Shown here: one piece after another, positions 1-11,941 of the stretch
How positions within the stretch are numbered: the stretch's first letter is position 1
Layout: the number at the start of each line of letters is the position of its first letter
Origin: Phaeotremella fagi
Lineage: Eukaryota > Basidiomycota > Tremellomycetes > Tremellales > Phaeotremellaceae
Assembly: GCA_001599715.1 (NCBI GenBank)
Contig: BCHU01000009.1
Span: 434,001-498,000 of the forward strand
Length of the DNA: 64,000 nucleotides
Reading direction: 5' to 3'
Made by a program: the position numbers and the translations under genes
Notes under the pieces: model-generated
Told to the model about the DNA's origin: nothing
The model's database searches: none
The model's input: the letters and a program-made list of their open reading frames with translations, nothing else

Positions 1-188
1 CTAAATCTGTTGCTAAGGATGAGAGTTTGGGTCATTGGGGTATGTTGGGAATGATTTTGGCTATGGATAATCCGACTTCTAGTGAGATTACTAGGAAAGT
101 TTTGGGTTGGAAACCTGTCGGTCCGACTTTGATTGATGATATCAAAAATGGTACTTATGCTCAACAAGAGGCTAGATATAAAAAGTGA
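1..188 (+). CDS. C-terminal end of NAD-dependent epimerase/dehydratase-like protein (partial)
   Basis: Only the last 61 codons are in the window, read from base 3 to a TGA at 186-188. The tail contains LGWKPVGPTLIDDIKNGTY, which resembles the C-terminal segment of fungal NAD(P)-binding Rossmann epimerase/reductase proteins (extended SDR type, often of form LGWKP..P.LL.D...G.Y). The catalytic YxxxK and the nucleotide-binding glycine motif would lie upstream, outside the window, so substrate and activity cannot be judged. It ends 64 bases before the convergent thioesterase gene ends, so the two 3' UTRs probably overlap. The family call rests on this short tail alone. Confidence 0.5.
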   Translation, partial: KSVAKDESLGHWGMLGMILAMDNPTSSEITRKVLGWKPVGPTLIDDIKNGTYAQQEARYKK

Positions 189-252
189 ACAATGATAATT
201 GATAGTACGTTCAGATGTATCTTTTGTTTTGCCCATTTTACATTTCATGTTT

Positions 253-954
253 TTACAGTTTCGCTTCTTCTTTTATTGGAATTCCAATTTCCTCTTCTCC
301 GTCCGAACTGAATTTCGTCGATGGTGAAGCCTTACCTACATGTTTCGTATGTGATCCGAAAGCAACAAAATTTTCGGATGAATTGAAGAACGACACACGA
401 GTATAAGCTAAAGTACGGCCTGCAAGATAACAGTCTAAACAAATTGTTTTTTTGCAAGGGGACACATACCCATTTGTACCACTTCCCCGATACCTATCAA
501 TTCATCACCCTCTTTCCCACCTGGTCGAACGAATTCACAGGATATGTTTACTGATACACCTGTAGGCGCTGCGATACCTAATGTCGATATTGCCAGGGAA
601 GTTACGGTATCTGTTAATGATAGTAGAACACCTCCATGTATGGTTTTGTGGTTGTTCAAATGTCTCTTTTCGATTAGCATTGAAGTCCGCAGTTTCCCTG
701 GGGTTGCTTGAACGATTTTGAGCTGGAAATCGTTGTGATGTAAGCCTTATGAATACGGAGGTTATCTCGAACTTACGGAAGATAATACGTTGTGGTCATG
801 ACCTGGGAATGGTTAACGTTAGATTTGATCTCGATATGAACATTACCCACCACCTTTCGATATCGTTCCTTCCCAGCACTGTTTAGGTCAGTTTTATAGC
901 TTGATATTTGGTATGTCTACTCACCGTTCTAACGAACTTCAAACAAGCCGACAT
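253..954 (-). CDS. Hotdog-fold acyl-CoA thioesterase (ACOT13/PaaI-like)
   Basis: Five exons read on the minus strand from an ATG at 954-952 to a stop at 253, giving about 165 aa. The core segment carries NNHKTIHGGVLLSLTDTV, the helix start of the hotdog thioesterase fold. The HGG turn and the Asp of LTDT match the acyl-CoA-binding and catalytic region of ACOT13-type enzymes, which hydrolyse medium- and long-chain acyl-CoA to fatty acid and CoA. A later exon supplies GRTLAYTRVSFFN, the usual last strands. Splicing was placed by eye: exon 1 ends near 925, and exon joins near 774 and 457 restore the frame. One donor (after GATATCGAAAG) is weaker than the rest. A highly charged tail follows the fold. 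Localisation is not evident. Confidence 0.8.
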
Positions 955-1397
955 GGTAGTCGAATGAATGGTCGTTGTTGCCATCAATTAACTCTGTGTC
1001 GTTATCGTCATCAGGAAATATGGTGCCCCAAAAGGTTATTGCTATATCCACCCACGTGGTATAACCGCAGTTCAATCTACCTACATTAACTTTTGTTCTC
1101 AACAGATAGTATCTCATTGCTTTCAATATCAATTCTACACCATACCATACTACCACTAACAATGACGTTCAGAGAATTGTAAATATTAGTCGAAAGACAT
1201 ATCGATATCGAAAAGGGATATAGCTTTAAGTAAAGCTAGCTACCAGTCCATTTCCAGAAATTACAACAACAATTCAATCATTTACGCGTAGTTACCGAAG
1301 AATCAGGATACCAGTGTAATTCATTTATCATTGTATTTCATCCATCAATCATCCAACTTCTTGAAGCTTCCACCCCAACGGGGAATGTCTCAAAACA
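955..1397. other. Divergent intergenic region (thioesterase / Sec7 gene)
   Basis: About 440 bases between two divergent start codons. It should hold both promoters and 5' UTRs. I see no conserved ORF or RNA gene. A short out-of-frame ATG lies just before the Sec7 gene start and is listed separately. Confidence 0.6.
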
Positions 1398-1414
1398 ATG
1401 CCTTCTCCTTCTGA
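1385..1414 (+). promoter_or_regulatory. Overlapping upstream ORF at the Sec7-gene start
   Basis: An ATG at 1385 begins a 9-codon frame (MSQNAFSF) ending in TGA at 1412-1414. It starts 13 bases before the main ATG at 1398, in another frame, and overlaps the main start. If the transcript begins upstream of 1385, scanning ribosomes meet this ATG first, which would lower initiation at the main start unless it is skipped. Confidence 0.4.
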
Positions 1415-4400
1415 AGCAGGACCATCAACATTTACAGAACCCTCGACGCCCGAACCAGTGAAATCTAAAAGAAGATCATGGTTTTCCATCGGTTCGCCAA
1501 ACCAAAATCTATCACCTTCAACTAAAGAATCCAAAGCGAAATCGAAAAGAGATAGTCTTGTCGAAGATCTTGAATTAGGTGATGTTGGGAACTCCTCGGT
1601 TAGGAAATCCTCGGTTACATCTATTTTATCTTCTTCATCTACGCAGACGGTCTCGCCGATGTCTGCGACTTTTGAGGATGATAGAGGTACAGAAGAACTT
1701 TTGACTATAGACGGGGAAGTTGAAACGATAAAGAAGAAGAAGAAACGGAGATCTAAAGGTGATGGTGATGATGTTTTGCGAATGGAGGATTTCTCGCCAA
1801 AGAAATTATCATTCTCTGAGGCTTCAATGGCCGAATCTTCGTCAATATCGGTAAGTAATTCTCTAATAAAATTGCTTACCGTTTACTCGACGCTAATCGA
1901 CTTTTAGCCTTTCCCTAGTCGACAATTCTCACGTACAGCTAGTGATCGTCATCCCATACCTGACAGGCCTGAAATTTCGTCGCGGTCATCTTCGTTGAGT
2001 ATAGACCAAACTCCAGATCATCTGTCATCGATCACTACAAAATCTCAACCTCCAATACCCCTTGACAGACCCCTACCACCTTTACCAGATAGTTCAGTGG
2101 GTGAACCACCTCCCGTCGCAATGCCGATAGTCGTTACCCCTAGCAGTCCTGCAAAGAACACTACAAAATTGGTGAATACCGATGAACAACGTAAAAAAAG
2201 AAGTCAAAGTCAAAGTCAATCACGATCTAGGAGTAGTTCAAGAAACGATTCGGCTAGTCTATCTACTCCGAGGGGTTCTTCGATTGGCCTTGGTCTACCG
2301 TTTAATCGAAAAAGAAGTGACAACGAAGATGCTATACCACCACCTCTCCCATCTAAAAATCAAGTGGTCTCTTCACCATTCCCTTCGAGATCTGCTAGTC
2401 CAGCACTCAAAATTGCCTTTGTTGATCCTGATATCCCAGTTACTCCTAGAGGTCGTGAGGATCAGAAAGTTGAACAGAAAACTGTTAGAAGAGCTAGGAG
2501 TCTTTCGGGTTTGTTTGGGAAAGCAGTCGTTGACGGTGATGGAAGAAAAACACCCGAACCTAAGGACGATAATGTTGAAATGATTAAACCGCAGGGAGTG
2601 TTGGAGTGGTTGGGAGTGAAGAAATCGGCCAAGAGACGTGCATCAGATTCAAAACAGACTGTGGAGGATTCAATTGATCTGGGAGAGACTGAGGATGCTG
2701 CACCGACTACTGATCGGAGGGAGAGTCAAAAGTCTATTGACGAGGTGGAAAATAGAGACGCATCGGAACATGGATTGACTTCAGACACGAGTGTTCGACC
2801 TCATCTGCAATCGGAGATTTCATCTGCAACGGTGTTACCTCAATCAACAGGGAAGTTGGCAACTCTGTTCTCAAGACGACAGCCTTCTAAAAGTCCTACT
2901 CCCGAAAACGACAGTCCCGGCCAATCATCGACATCAGGTCCAGGTTTACAGTTAAGAAGCTCGACCAATTCGTCATCTCAGTCTTCGCTTATGCTACCAC
3001 CCGTTGGGGTACTTTCACCGTTCAACATCACAAAAGAGGGAGAATGGACTTCCACACCTACGTCTGAAACTGAGGAGACTTTATTCAATCCTTCAGCTGG
3101 AGGAAATTGGGGACCGGGTATCAGACCTTGGATGGATTCCTCGAATGTACCTAGGAATTCTTCTCGATCGACTTTATCTAGTCCATTGGGGTCTTTACTT
3201 GAACAAGGGCCTATACTGGAACGACCTATCGATATGCCCTCAACCAATGAGGGTCGTTTACGATCGAAATCCGATGCTCCACGTAATCCCCCTGTACGAG
3301 GTCATAACACTTTGTCGAATCCGAATCTGGTTTCTCAAGCTGAAACGCGTGATGTGGCTCAGCCAATGTCATTGCAAGCTTCGCCTGCGACTCTATCTAG
3401 ACCTGTCATGGGTCATCGTTCTGATTCAGCTGGTTCAGCTATTTTAGTCCGTGTAAAAAGCGTGTTTGGTAAATCAGGACCAAGATCTAGGAGTAATAGT
3501 TTACTCCAATCTGACGAAATCGGTTCAGGAGATGATTGGTTGAGTGCGACAAGGATGAGACCAACTTCTTCGTCTTCCTCGATAACCTCTCCAGGTCCTT
3601 CACGAGGTAGATCAGGTACCGGTGATGATAAAGCTAGTCTACTTGGACTTCAGGGTGATACGAGAAGAATATTTTTGAACGAACCGTCGGAACAATCACC
3701 TCGAATGTCTTATGCGTCAGGTTCCACTTCGACTTCTGTTTCCACTAGACATTCCATAACTCAACATTCATCTTCCGAGATACCCCAACAAGCAGGTTTT
3801 ATCCCTACTTCTCGCGCTAGGGCGAGAGCATCGACTATTTCAAATGGACAACTTTCGTTTCATCCACCTCCTTCCCCGAATTTATTCCCATTAGCAGCGA
3901 CACCACCTCGAAGACGACCTTCGTCAATCAGAAGACTGTCCAATGGATTATTCGGCGGTAACAGTTTAACATCATCACCTAAAGCTTCATCTTCTCTTTT
4001 CCCACTTCCACCCAGATCCTCTGGATCGATTTCTTCATCAAATCCAAATTGGGAAGATGGATCTTCCGTTGGGCTTAGCTTCTCGCCTAGACCTAGTACG
4101 GGGAGTATCGGGGGTGTGATGACGAGTGCTTCTATCAAAGCTGCCGCTCCAAGAGAAGCTGAGGGTGAAACTCCTGATAAATGGTTAGAAAGGATCTCAG
4201 GGATTAGTCGATCGGAAATTGCGAATGTTTTAGCTGCTTCGTAAGTAAGTGATATTGATTTGATGCTGATGAATACAAAGGGGCGATGAATTCCATTCTA
4301 CCGCACTTCAGATGTACATGACAAGATTCGATTTCACTCATAACGCTTTGGACATTGCTCTAAGACGTTTACTGATGCATATGTCTTTACCGAGGGAGAC

Positions 4401-7046
4401 GCAACAGATTGACAGGATCATCGAAGCTTTCGCTTGTCGATATGAAGAATGTGAACCTGGTTTGTTTGCTGAGAAGGGTAAGTGACTATATATGTCACGC
4501 TGACTTCTTTAGATCGAGCATATGTTCTGGCTTTCTCTATGATGATGCTGCATACCGATGCTTTCAATAAGAACAATAAAAATAAGATGTCCAAGACTGA
4601 TTATATTCGTAACACTCGGATGGACGGTGTTCATCCTCTTGTTCTAGAGGTGGGTGTAGGATCAAAGAGATTTACTGAATCCAACAGACTTTCTTTGATA
4701 ACATCACATTCACACCTTTCGTATTCATCGAAGATGAAAATGATACTTCGCGCCAACAAACCGAAATATCTTTCACCAACTCGTTCTCAACAACCCCAAC
4801 AATAACATCATCTTTACTACCGAAATCTAATAAAATCGACGTATACAATCTGATTGTGAAAAATCAGATTAGTTCATTACGCGTCGATGTCGAAAAAGAG
4901 ATACCGGCCGAAACTCCAATATCTTGTTTGGGGACTAGACCTTTTTTGGATATTGATGGTCTGCACAAGACTTTCTTGGCGGCCTCGTCTTTGGAGATTG
5001 GTTCACCTGGGAGACCGAGACGTAAATCTAGTGCTGGGATACTACAGAAGGATGTTGTTGGTGAAGTGAATGGGAATGTTAGTTCTGGGGGGATGATGAT
5101 CAAGGTCACGAAAGTTGGATTGATCAGTAGGAAGGGTGAGTTGATCTATTGAAGAGAGGTTGGGATTTACTGATTCAATGATAGACGACGTTAACGATGG
5201 AGGTAAAAAATCCAATAGTCGGAAATGGAAGTCTTGGAGTGTTATCCTTACTGGATCTCAACTTATCTTCTTTAAGGATCCAGCTTGGGCTTTGACTCTG
5301 TTGGAACAAGCTAAAGCTAAATCACTGGATGGGTCTAATAACCAGCTTTTACCAAAGATGACCAATTTCAAGCCTGACGAGGTGTTCCCTGTGAAAGATT
5401 GTATTGCGTTCTTCGATCATGATTATTCAAAGGTATTTAGTCTCCTCTTTGCAATTGAAGACGTAACTGACGACGTTCAAGTACCCAAACACATTCCGAT
5501 TCATCATGCCTCAAGGTAGACAATATCTGATGCAGGCTTCGGACGAATACGAGATGAATGAATGGTGTACGTTAATCAACTATGCTAGTGCTTTCAAGAC
5601 CGCTGGGATCAAGATGAGAGGAGGTGGAATTAACAGTGGGCATGCTGTCATGGCCGGTGCGGCAGCTGCTGCCTCTCATCGTAGAGAAGTCGAAATTCTT
5701 TCGACAACAAACTCACGCTCTATCCCCATAACTACAAATGGGAAACCCGAGTTACCAATCCCAGAATTGGGAGCACTGGATTTAGGTTCCACTGGATTAG
5801 GCATTTCGTCCGTTGATCTAGGATCTGATGGACAGAGTTTGATCGATAAATTACGAGATGGGAAGAACGGTGATGGGATTCTAGTCAATGAGGGCGAACA
5901 GCTCGAACAGGTTTTCGGACTTGTCAAAGCTGAATTGGCGGCTGGTCGAGGTGGTGCGACGAAGACTGTCAATCTGAAAGCATTGGATGAAAATGGTTTG
6001 GGGAGTAAGGTCGTCGTACCGAATACTCTTGGTGTGGGATTCAAGCATCCTTCACGTAAAGAAACAATTCGAGTAAGATCTGTTCTTTCGTTGGGAGATG
6101 TCTGAAGCTAACAAGGGTGTAGATTCAGATAGATCTATTCACATCTCAGGCGATCAAAATTCGTGCCACTCTTAAATCTCATCTGAGGACCGCTAGGAAT
6201 TTAGCTGTTCTTTGTCCATTCCAACGATCTACTCGTGAAAAGATAGAATTGTCTTTACCTGGTTTATCGTCTTCCATACGATCTTTACGTATTCAACAGG
6301 CGAAATTTGACTTTTGGATAATGATCTTGAGGAAGGATTCGGAGAGGGAGGATAGGGAGTTTGCTCGAGTTCGCCATGTCGCTTTGCAAGCTGCTAATCG
6401 AAGTTTGAAGGAGGGTGGTGTGGGTGGCGTGATTAAGGATGTTCATGATGAGGAGCGAAGGATACCGAAGTTATCTTTACCTTCTGAGAATGATCATGAT
6501 CATGAATCTGAGGATAGTGATCATGAAAATGATGGTGATGGGGAGGACAACGACGACGATGTCGGTAGATTTGGAACTAGTCCTGGTGAACTCCCAGTTA
6601 TCATTCGACGACCATCTGATGATGTCGAAAGAAGACCTTCAGCTCGTCAACGGTCTTCATCAGATTTCTTATCCGCTATCAATGCTCTGCCGAAATCGTC
6701 AACCACGTCTCCTAGATCACCTGAAACACCGATGGATTCTGATGGAACTTCAACACCAATGTTATTCCCTCTCTCTGATGAACCTGAACAAGAAGTTGAC
6801 GGTGAGGGGGTTGATCATTCAATGATCGCCTCGAATGGTCATGAGATTGAAGAATTGGATGATGGAGAGTATACGAGAGATGGACGTCATGGATCAAACG
6901 ATAGTTTCAGTGATGAAGCGGAGGATTGGGAGAAGACTAGAGCAGCTAGAAGAGTTTCTTTGGCGACTGTCGCTATTCCTCGTAGTGATGTTAGGAAGTT
7001 GTCGCAGAGAATCAAGAGAGGTGATGGGGTTGGTGAGGGGGACTGA
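1398..7046 (+). CDS. Large Sec7-PH Arf guanine-nucleotide exchange factor (Syt1/EFA6-like)
   Basis: Eight exons (1398-1850, 1908-4240, 4281-4477, 4513 onward, with later joins near 4650, 5135, 5432 and 6070) encode about 1,770 aa. The first ~900 residues are Ser/Pro-rich and look disordered. The Sec7 domain spans the third and fourth exons: SGDEFHSTALQMYMTRF, then LPRETQQIDRIIEAFACRY, which keeps the catalytic glutamate ('glutamic finger'), then MMMLHTDAFNKNNKNKM. A PH domain follows (RKWKSWSVILTGSQLIFFKD to DEYEMNEWCTLINYA, with the conserved terminal Trp). The C-terminus is a coiled coil plus acidic Ser-rich tail. Sec7 domains load GTP on Arf GTPases at Golgi, endosome or plasma membranes, and the PH domain targets membranes. 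Domain order fits yeast Syt1 or animal EFA6 rather than the BIG/GBF families. Confidence 0.9.
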
Positions 7047-7274
7047 AGGATGATGAGGGGAGATAGGTAGATATACATACATTAGCATGTTTCTTTTTCA
7101 TATTACATACATAGCATTCATTGTTCTTGGTGGGTTGTTGGTTGTATTAGGACTACTTGGTATGTATTGTATGGAATGAATCTTGGTGTTGCCACTTTGA
7201 GTGTATTTGGGTGACGTCCTCTAATTGTTCTCCTTCTTCTTCTCTCTCTCTCTTCTACACCCCTACAATTTACA

Positions 7275-10200
7275 ATGGACTCATCTAAACCAGGTTTATT
7301 CTCTTCTTTATCTCTAGGCAGATCCTCCCGTACTCCAAGATCATCATCGACGTTCGAACCAGTAACCCATCCACTATTAGGCTCAACAACCTCATTAAAT
7401 CAATTCGACACATCCAACAGCAACAACAACGGTCCCGAATCAGCAGGACCATCTCGACCTGGATCTTGGTCATCACCTAAAAGTGGTGGGAACGATGGAG
7501 TCACAGTGGGTAATCTACCTTATAAACCTAGGCAACGACATGGACTTGGACCTGGTTCTGGTGGTAGTGTAAATAGTATTTTAGGTGGGAACACCGTTTC
7601 ACCAAATTTACAACCTATCTCAACAACCTCAACTTCTATCTCTGCTTCATCGAATAATCTAATTCCTTCACCAACCAACTTAAACCCAAGTGGTGGTGTG
7701 TCGGCACCGCCCTCGACATCCACTACATCGACATCGACTTCTGCTACATTTGCTGTTTCGACTTTAACGGATCCACCGAATTCCGATACAGCTGTAACCA
7801 CTAGTGGATCAGGTTCAACGATTTCTTTATCTTCTGGAAGTGGTTCTTTGACTAGTCGATTACAGCTGCAGAGTTTGAAAGCTGCTGCTCAACGTACTGG
7901 GTTAGGTAACGGGACTATGGGAATGGGGATGATTGACGCTGTTTTCGAAAAGGGGCAACTTGGAAGAGCTAAATCTGGTGAAGGTGGGGATTGGGGTGAT
8001 GTCTTACGGGTATTGACTTGTGGGAAGGTGTGTGATTTCCATTTCAAGGAGGGGTTATACTTACACAGCTACAGGCAATTATTCTACTTCCATCAACCCC
8101 TTCATCGTCTTTACCAATGACTCCACAGACTCTTCGTGATCATATTGCGTTTTTATCACCTAGTGTCCCTCTTCCAGCTTCTGCTTTAAGTGGAGCTGAT
8201 TTTGACGAGAAAGATGAAATGAAGCAGAGTGTAGGTAGTATTTCCGTATTGGTTACCTTGTCAGGATTGATTGGAACAATATCGGGGTAAGTGTGAAATT
8301 GTTTTCATTTGCTGTAGCTCATCATTTTATTCTAGCACCACTGTTACATTTGAATCGACCGTTCCTCCGGACTCACCCCTGCTGACCGCTCTTCGTGATA
8401 CCAACCTTCGTTCGATAGCTCTCTCGTCTCTTCGTCCAACACACTTACCATGGCCAACATCAACTCCAACTTTCCCTTTCTATTCGTTGTCAGCAGAATC
8501 GGCTACACTGACATTCCCTCCTCTCGGAAAAGGTCCTGTAATCACAGAAACCTCAACAAAAGATGTCAAAGACAAAGAAAAAGAATCTGGAAGGATAGGA
8601 CTGAAGAATCCATTCGCATCTTTGTTTGGAGGAACCTCACCGGCTTCATCTTCTTCACCTACTGTACCTTCTGCACCTGTCCCTTCGTCTCCATCGAAAT
8701 CGGAACAAAATCTTGCAGTGGACACCGCTTCACCCAAGTTCTCAGATAAATCGCCTCTCCCATCAAGTCCCAAACCATCATTCTTATCATTAGATCGAGG
8801 AGATGCTTCATCGGTCATGTCTGACATTAATTCAGTACCGACATCAGAAGGATATCAAGTCACGGCCTACACCGTATCCAAACCAATAAGATATACTGAG
8901 GTTCATAAATCGATTTCAAAAGCCCTTCGAGCACACGTTCGAGCGGAACTTTCCAAACTTCCTGAAAAAGTTGTAGAAAAAGTTTCAAAACTACTTCTTA
9001 GTAATCTTTGCACAACTCATTCGGGTATCGGTCAGGACTTGCTCAAATCGCATCAGTCCAGTGGTGCATCCGGCGAGTCCCTTGAACTAGATTTCAATGA
9101 TCCAGCAACTACGAGTGAAACCCTGCAGAACTTGATGGAAGAGGTTTATGACGATTTGGTTGCTTTCTATCGTTCTTCTGAGCTCAACGTTACAGGATTC
9201 GAGAGCACCATTCGTAGAAAGAGTAGTGGAAACGTACCATGGGGTAGGACCGTTGTTGAGGAGGAGAATGAGGATGTGAAAAAGGAAAGAATCAAACGGG
9301 AACAGAGAGAGAAAGAGGAATTCGCTGAAAGAGAAGCCAGTGATGGGACGGAGAGGGTTGAAGGTTTGATTTGCAAACTTCTGTATAATCGGTGAGTATC
9401 TTGACATATATCAGTGAATTAACAAGTTTCTAGCATCTATTCTCCACTCGGTTCGGACGACGCTAGACACGACGAGGCTTTGGCTTCTCGAATTGCTGCT
9501 CTGAATATGTTGGATCTGTCCCTTGATCATCTTGGCTTGATTACTCGCCCGGAAGGAGAGAAGGCACATGGAACTTCGATAGCTCAAGGATTGAACATCA
9601 TCGTTGGAGAAATAGGTAAAGGTACGATGAGTTCTCATCCTGTCAAAACAACGCTGACATGTTACTTTAGAACTTCAAACACTTTCAAAATTGAGTTGCC
9701 TGAAACCAAAAGAAAAGGCGGACGTTCTGGTAAGAGCGCATAAGATTGTTGTTGGTAAGTCTAACCAATGTTCTTTCGTTGACTTTCACAGATGGACTCG
9801 CTCGATTACCACCTGTCGAATTACGACCCGAAGGAGAACAGTATAAACCACCGCCAGTCGAGGATGTTCCCGAAATCCATGAATTATCACGTACAAGCTC
9901 ATCTAATCGATCCGCTAGAACATCGGCAACATCATCTCTCAAGTCCCCTCAATCACAACCTGAACTCGATCCACTTGCTACTATCTCAGAGGCCAATGAA
10001 AATTCCACACCTATGGCTTTCCCACCAGCACCAAGTGCTGATATTCCTGAACTTGTCTTACCTGATTCCGAACCGTCACTCCTGCAAGAAGCAATGGCAG
10101 ATTCTGTCATGACTATCACAGGTGCTCCTTCGGTAAAAGAAGATTCAGATAGTCGGCAAGAATCTCAATCAGTCATCCCAGAGATGGGCGAACAACAGCC

Positions 10201-11731
10201 ATATAAACAAACGACGTCTGGTGCCGATCTCATTCTACCCATCATAATATTTGCCGTGGTCAAGTCGAACCCGCCTCAACTAGCTTCACAACTGATGTAT
10301 CTACGTCGTTACAGATCAGCGATTTGTCTTACTGGAGAGGCAAGCTATGCGATTGTCAATCTAACAGCGGTAGTAGAGTTTTTGGAACATGTTGATCTTG
10401 CCGAGTTAGGATTAGGAGATGATTCGGGTAAAGTAATGAGTGTCGATGATCTCAGTCCAATCGGTTTAACCTATATGGAGGACAACGCGGATGCAGCAAG
10501 TATCGCTTCTGCGAGTTCAAGATTGCGAGGAAGGGTCAATCAAGTATCTGAATTAGCTGGATCAGCTGCTGGTTCAGCCAATAAAGTCTTGACTGGAGTG
10601 GTTGATTCGAGCTGGACAGCTTTGAGAGGTCTCATTGCTAGTCCTGGACCTAACGAATTGGGAGAAGAGAATATCAGTGGTGGTCAGACTTCGAACGGTG
10701 CTCCACAAACGACTTCAAGACCTGGAATGAGACCTCGACAGGCATCAACGTTCTCCCTCGCTAGTGTAACAGCCTCCGTTGCTAATATCGCAGCGGCAGC
10801 GGCGGCATCGACAGCAGCAGCCAGAAATCGATCTAGGGCATCTTCAAGAGCCAGTGAACAGGTCGCTATCAACTGGAGTGGTAATCAGGAAATGGTCGAA
10901 GTTGCCAGTCGACCTGGATCAGTTCGTGAACCAGGCAAAGGGATTTACGGATCCGACAGTGAAGATGACCAGGAAAGTGATAGTGATCGTGGAAATGAGG
11001 AACATGAAAACGGTTATGGCGACGAACACGATCAAGATCATGGTGGAATGTATCATCATACTAGAACGCGATCTGATGCGAGAAGTATACGGAGTGTTTC
11101 CTCGATGATGTCGAAAGATGGGAAGAGGGATGAACCAAAATCAGAAAGAGCGAGTATCAGTAATCGACTAGCATCGATTGGTGTTTTGGGTAGACTATCC
11201 AGTCCAGCCGATACAGGAACTTCTACACCGGTAGAAACGCTAAACAGCAGTGTCCCAACATCAGCACCAATGATTTCCAAGGTATGTACTTGTACAGGAA
11301 ACCCAAAGAATATCTAAGCTAATCGAGAATAGACATCTGGTCCAACAGGATTTTTAGCTAATTTAGCTAACGCTTCACGATCAGCCTCTCATGGTAGACG
11401 ATCATCTTTATTAGGTGGTGCACCGACCGATCTACCAGCTCGGTTGAAGGGTGATAACCATACTCATCCAACCGCTTCTCCATCTGGTAGTTTCACTTCG
11501 TTACCTATTCAGAATGATCCCATCGAGCCTGCTTTAGAAAGATTTTTGACTTGTAAGTTGTCTATGAATTGACTTGTTTTCCTTCAACTGACGACTTATT
11601 TCCTAGGTGAAGTTGCTGACTTACGTTTATCGGAAATTGGACTTCTATTGAGGGATTATAGAAGATTAGCGGGTATTGTTGCTAAAGTACAAGAACAACA
11701 ACCAGGTCATGGTACGGGATCAGGTTTATAG
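7275..11731 (+). CDS. VPS9-domain protein, probable Rab5-family GEF
   Basis: Eight exons encode about 1,370 aa. The N-terminal third is Ser/Thr/Pro low complexity. The middle carries PLGSDDARHDEALASRIAAL and GLITRPEGEKAHGTSIAQGL. The VPS9 core is ADLILPIIIFAVVKSNPPQL, then SQLMYLRRYRSAICLTGEASY and AIVNLTAVVEFLEHVD, matching the family pattern of a D/LP strand, a membrane-proximal helix and the GE.Y helix that opens Rab5-type GTPases. The tail is a disordered, acidic Ser-rich stretch, then a short helical end (EVADLRLSEIGLLLRDYRRL). No CUE, SH2 or Ras-association domain is visible, so it is closer to yeast Muk1-type proteins than to Vps9 itself. It begins 228 bases after the Sec7 gene on the same strand. 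Expected role: endosomal trafficking. Confidence 0.85.
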
Positions 11732-11941
11732 ATTTTATTTTTACATTACTTAACTGGACATTGTAACGAGCAAACGTTTCACATGCATAGAGGAATAGAT
11801 AGAGATACTAGCATTTCGTAATATCCACTGCCGAGGAAAAGTAATTGAATACAACAATCTACATAAAACAAAAAGGAAACGAACCACGACCAAAAAGAAT
11901 TTATTTATTTTCTACAAATCGAGAAATGAAAGATAGGGAAT

